DNA from: Phaeosaccion multiseriatum
Lineage: Eukaryota; Ochrophyta, other classes
Direction: 5' to 3'
DNA: 64,000 bases
Assembly (NCBI GenBank): GCA_965112735.1
Contig: OZ218951.1
Coordinates: 4,154,001 to 4,218,000 of the forward strand
Part shown: piece by piece, positions 60,401 to 64,000 of the stretch
Layout: every line of letters begins with the position of its first letter
Numbering within the stretch: the stretch's first letter is position 1
The notes under the pieces: generated by a model
What the model saw: the letters and a program-made list of their open reading frames with translations, nothing else
The model's database searches: none
Told to the model about the DNA's origin: nothing
Program-made: the position numbers and the translations under genes

Positions 60401-60521
60401 AGCCAAAGCGCTTTTAGGCTTGTCCTTTTCCGTCCTCACTTTGACAAGCGTGCCCACTGATTGAGGCTTCCCCTGACCCGAGTCCCCTCGCCCCGCCGCT
60501 CCTTTCCTTCCTCCCCTCCCG

Positions 60522-60556
<35 letters not shown>

Positions 60557-61640
60557 CCCCTTCTCGAGACCCTCTCCCTCCGCGCGCTCCGAAGATCGTT
60601 CCGACGTGGTGTAACCCCCCGACAAGGAAGAGTCCGAATCTGACGAGGGGGAGTGGGAGTGGGACACGAAAGGCCGAGCGTCGCTGGCCCTGTTGCTGCT
60701 GGGGGTGCTTTTGCGACTTTTCTGCTTATCTTTCGGGTCCTCCGTGCTTTTGTACTTGTCTCGCAACGACTTGATGACAGTCTTCGCCTGGGATAAAAGA
60801 AAGAAGTGTACACAATTGAATTGTATCGGGTTTGCATACAGGCAACGAAACAAATTGGGGGGTGAGGCGGAACAGCGAGACAATCCACGTTGACAGGACC
60901 TGTCAAGAGCCCCTCACCGAAAAGCCTTTGGTGATCTTCCCTCCTTCACCTCCTCCTTCTCCTCCCCCCCCCCCCTCCCCTCTCCTTTGCTCCGCCACCT
61001 CCCCCCTCCTTGTTTGCCAACATGCCTCGTACCCTTGGGCTCCAGCACATTTTCCATTTCACTTGCTCCAATGCGTTGTTGAACTTGGAGTTTTTGATAA
61101 GGCTCTTGCTCACCGGCAGATCATGGAGGAGCTTGAGGAGCTTCAGCAACGCCTTTTCTTCCTTGCTTTCGTCCTGCCCCTTTGCCCATTCGGGCAGCTG
61201 CTCCCCTTTGTCGTTCGCCTCGGTTATCCAGCTGGGAAGCTGCTCATTGAAAACAATTTTCAGCACCACATAGGCCGACCCTGAGTCCGCCCCCTTGAGC
61301 TCGCGAATGAGGTCGCGAATGAGGTCGTGTCGCTCTACAGACAGCTTGCCTTGGAACCGGTCCAAGAGTGCTTGCGCCTTCGCCGGGAGGATCTGTGTGG
61401 AGAGTTCCCAAAGCAAGTGTGCGCCGACATGAGCAAGAGGAGGACATCGTACAATATAAAAAACAGGCGTCAAGCACCACCCAAGCCGCAGTCAGACCTC
61501 TTTTCTCACTGTCCGTAGCCCTGCGCTCCGCCCCCGCCGCTCACCTTCTTTCCTCTGCTGTCGCTCTCTGCACCACGGGTCGTTCCACTGCCTTTGCCAT
61601 CTCTGCTGCTGCTGCTGCTGCTGCTGCTGGACTTGGTCAT
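57479..61640 (-). CDS. PPP1R10: PNUTS-like nuclear PP1 regulatory subunit (TFIIS-N, RVxW, CCCH)
   Basis: PNUTS targets protein phosphatase 1 to chromatin and RNA polymerase II, and acts in transcription termination. Seven exons: 61640-61545, 61392-61033, 60787-60278, 60108-60002, 59731-59338, 59127-58987 and 58789-57479; 972 residues, near the 940 of human PNUTS. Domain order agrees. The TFIIS N-terminal (LW) bundle is in exon 2 (KALLKLLKLLHDLPVSKSLI, NALEQVKWKMCW). The PP1-docking segment is at about residue 428: GRVRWRDQHGGELVECRWF, comparable to the RVxF/W site and its following strand. Then come EVPWSPPGPL and an Arg/Gly/Asp-rich region, and finally a CCCH zinc finger CRFDNRCKNGSRCSYLH with C-x5-C-x5-C-x3-H spacing. 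The start MTKSSSSSS is the first ATG of the exon; exon junctions were chosen by phase. Confidence 0.85.
60523..60556 (+). repeat. (CTG)n run coding poly-Ser in PNUTS exon 3
   Basis: On the minus strand it reads as AGC codons within the Ser-rich linker. A similar run lies at 61606-61630 at the protein start. Confidence 0.85.
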
Positions 61641-62108
61641 GGTGTGTTCGGGGCTCTGCTCAAAACGGGGCTCAAAGGTCTCCTCAACCTGGAGTACGCA
61701 TCATTTCTTCTCTCTTTACCCTCTCAGCTCACGTGCTGATGACACCTAATCCCACATCTCAGCGGACTGTTTCTCTCTGAGCGATGAGAAGGCTCACATT
61801 TGCTTGCGGCGCTCCCCCTCCTTGCTCGGCGGGAAGCTTTCAAAATCCAACGAAGATCTCTACTCCCGCCCAAGCTGCTTCTCCTCAGTATTGAGGCGAA
61901 CACTATTTTACTCCTCTGAATTGCTGATAAATCTGCGCTCCATTTCTTTTCTCCACTGTTGCTTTACACTGTGCCCCGCGCAAGGGGATCGTAACCCCAG
62001 GGGGGGGCGCGCCTAAAATGTTGACCTTGGATTGTTATAAGTGATCGGGGTGTGATCATCATTGAGTATAGTATTTCCCCTCCCACATATAATAGGCAAA
62101 GGGAGAGT
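61641..62108. promoter_or_regulatory. Divergent promoter region PNUTS / threonine synthase
   Basis: About 470 bases with no gene and more balanced base composition than its surroundings. No clear core element was found. Confidence 0.35.
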
Positions 62109-63929
62109 ATGACGACGTACTGCTCCACCCGCGGAGCACATCATGGCTGTAAGTTCGAGGACGTGGTCTTGGCGGGGCTCGCCACGGACAAGGGACTGTA
62201 CGTGCCAGAGTCCGTGGCCAAGGTGTCCGCGGAGGAGATTGAGAGTGTAAGTGGAGGGCAAAGCGCAAGGTGGGGAGAGGTGGGCGGGGAGGAGGTAGTG
62301 GCGTGCGGACCACAGTGCGAGAGCTGAGATGTGGATGTGGATGTGGTGTGGTGTGGTGTGGGCCTCGACGGAGTTGCTGACGTGTGCTTTCCTCAGAGGG
62401 CCAGCAGCGCAGTGTCTTGCCCATCTGGCTGTCTTCCCTCTCTAGCGGTGCATCTTTGGAAAGCTGTGCTTCTTTCTTTTCATTTCGGCGCTCAGTCTTC
62501 GAGAACAATGGAGTGTCTACAGAGCTGCGTGTGCACTTGAGCTTCGGCTTACGCAGCTGTAAGGGCAGCAGAGGAGGGACTCCGGTTCAGCCCAATGCGT
62601 TCATCCTTACGATCGTACCCCCCCTCCCTCTCTCGCGCTCTTTCCTGCTGTCCTTCTGCATATGACAAACAGTGGCGGTCTCTCATCTTCCCTGAGCTAG
62701 CCCACAAGATTATGTCTCGCTTCATCTCTCCAGACGAGATAGCCCCTGACCATCTTATGGACCTCCTCAGTAGATCCGCCAAGAACTTTAGACATCCCGG
62801 TAAGAGAGTAAGAGTCACCCACACTACTGCTGGTAGAGCAGAAGTATTTGGAGGGGGTGGGAAAGGCCTTGGCTCTCGCATTATCTATCTTGCCTCTCAC
62901 CCTACGCCCCAACGTTGCCGCCTTGGTCTGGAACGAACAAACATCCCTCCCGCCCAATCACCCACTGTTTGTCTTTTCTCTCTTCAGATGTGACCCCCGT
63001 GGTAAAGGTCGGTGACACGTGGGTGATGGAGCTCTTCCACGGGCCGACCTTCGCTTTCAAGGTGAGCCAAGAACGGAAGGCACCGGAAGGCACTTGAAGG
63101 CACTGGCCGTATATGAGAGAGGGCTGTGTGTGTGTGTGTGGGGGGGGGGGAGGACGGAACCGCCCGGCTACGAATTCAAAGCGGCAGTCAAGGCAGTTGC
63201 ATCGCAAAGTGACAGCACGTGCTAGGCCCGGCCCAGAGGGGTAACACTGGTGTGCATTGTGCGCGTTGAAGTGTCCTCTGATGGGGAGGGGGTGTGGGAA
63301 ATGAGATAGTGACCCTTGTCAACCACTCCCGGCCACACAAAAATGAACCCTAGTAATATATAGTTTTAGGGAGGGGATTTATCCCTCCTTTTATCCTCTG
63401 CTGGGTGGGGTCCTGAGGAGCGCTGTGACTTTCGATCATTCTCTACATATCTATCTCTTACATGTCTCTTCCCATCTGTCTCTACCTATCCGTCGCAACC
63501 TCTCCCTCCCTCCCCTGTCCCTCAGGACGTGGCCCTGCAGTTTCTGGGTAATCTGTTTGAGTACTTCCTTCTGCGCAAGAGAGCTGCTGGCGAGGAGGCA
63601 AAGCTCACAATCCTGGGAGCGACCTCCGGGGACACAGGCAAGCATCCAGTCAGTCAGTCAGTCAGTCAGTCAGTCAGTCAGTTAATCAGTGTGTGGCCCA
63701 CCTGCCCATACACCTCTACCCTGCTCTTACACCTCTACCCATACGCCACTGCCCTGTGAAACACACAGGTTCGGCTGCCATCTACGGGCTGCGCGGCAAG
63801 GCGCACATCGACTGTTTCATCATGTTCCCCACGGGAAGGGTGAGCGAGATCCAGGAGAGACAAATGACCACAGTGAAGGATGCCAACATTCACTGCCTCT
63901 CGCTCAACGGGACCTTCGACGACTGCCAG
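62109..63929 (+). CDS. THR4: Threonine synthase, 5' part (continues beyond window)
   Basis: This PLP enzyme converts O-phosphohomoserine to threonine. Five exons are visible: 62109-62246, 62673-62799, 62988-63061, 63526-63637 and 63769-63929, giving 204 residues; the rest lies beyond the right edge. The sequence follows the fungal/bacterial ThrC class: YCSTRG near the start, VVLAGLATDKGLYVPESV, ELFHGPTFAFKDVALQFLGN (the Lys of FAFKD is the PLP-binding residue), ILGATSGDTGSAAIYGLRG, IMFPTGRVSEIQERQMTTV and NGTFDDCQ. There is no visible N-terminal targeting leader, so a cytosolic enzyme is inferred unless an upstream exon is missing. Intron 4 (63638-63768) uses a GC donor. Intron 5 begins at 63930. 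Confidence 0.95.
63638..63768 (+). other. GC-AG intron in threonine synthase
   Basis: The donor is ACAG|GCAAGC and the acceptor CACACAG|GTTCGG, fixed by the conserved SGDTG|SAAIYG join. It contains a (CAGT)n array at about 63646-63682. Confidence 0.9.
63646..63682 (+). repeat. (CAGT)n array
   Basis: About nine tetranucleotide copies a few bases downstream of the GC donor of threonine synthase intron 4. Confidence 0.9.
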
Positions 63930-64000
63930 GTGGGGAGGGGGAGGTAGGAAGGGGGAGGGGGGACGAGGGAGGGGAGGACGTGAGGGAGGGAGGGAGGGAG

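Overview
The window is nuclear DNA from a eukaryote, most likely a photosynthetic stramenopile (ochrophyte) alga. Its genes are split by GT-AG introns, and two encoded proteins begin with a signal peptide followed by a plastid-transit-like leader. The plastid NFU leader has the heterokont signature of a phenylalanine at the predicted cleavage site (SHAFVP). The genus cannot be fixed from sequence alone. Coding strands are strikingly purine-rich, with many in-frame triplet runs (Glu, Gln, Ser, Ala, Gly).

Layout, left to right: a giant Glu/Arg-rich coiled-coil gene on the minus strand that runs off the left edge (1-6168); RLP24, a 60S ribosome assembly factor (minus, 6599-8253); a very large UPL3/TRIP12-type HECT ubiquitin ligase (plus, 9077-24817); the PP4 phosphatase catalytic subunit (minus, 25745-27829); a NAPE-PLD-like metallo-beta-lactamase lipase (plus, 28702-31243); a plastid-targeted DnaJ-type Cys-rich protein (plus, 32048-32963); mitochondrial import factor TIM44 (minus, 34348-37505); a plastid NFU Fe-S scaffold (minus, 38826-41015); an Sds3/BRMS1-like Sin3-HDAC subunit (plus, 41568-44630); the Qb-SNARE membrin (minus, 46262-47488); an INCENP homologue (plus, 48393-54561); a cytochrome b5-domain protein with a CaaX tail (minus, 55445-57016); a PNUTS-like PP1 regulator (minus, 57479-61640); and the 5' part of threonine synthase (plus, from 62109, running off the right edge).

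The genes do not form one pathway; this is ordinary, fairly dense euchromatin of housekeeping genes. Most exon boundaries below were derived by matching reading phase across GT-AG junctions and agree with conserved protein families. The exception is intron 7 of the HECT gene.

The most unusual sequence signals are: (i) many introns, on both strands, with a purine-repeat 5' end and a pyrimidine-repeat 3' end that are mutually complementary; (ii) an 11-base motif (GTTGGTGATAC) recurring six times in exons and introns; (iii) a MITE-like element at 57205-57457; (iv) a 19-base element shared by two promoters; and (v) unusual domain combinations in the HECT ligase, INCENP and the cytochrome b5 protein.
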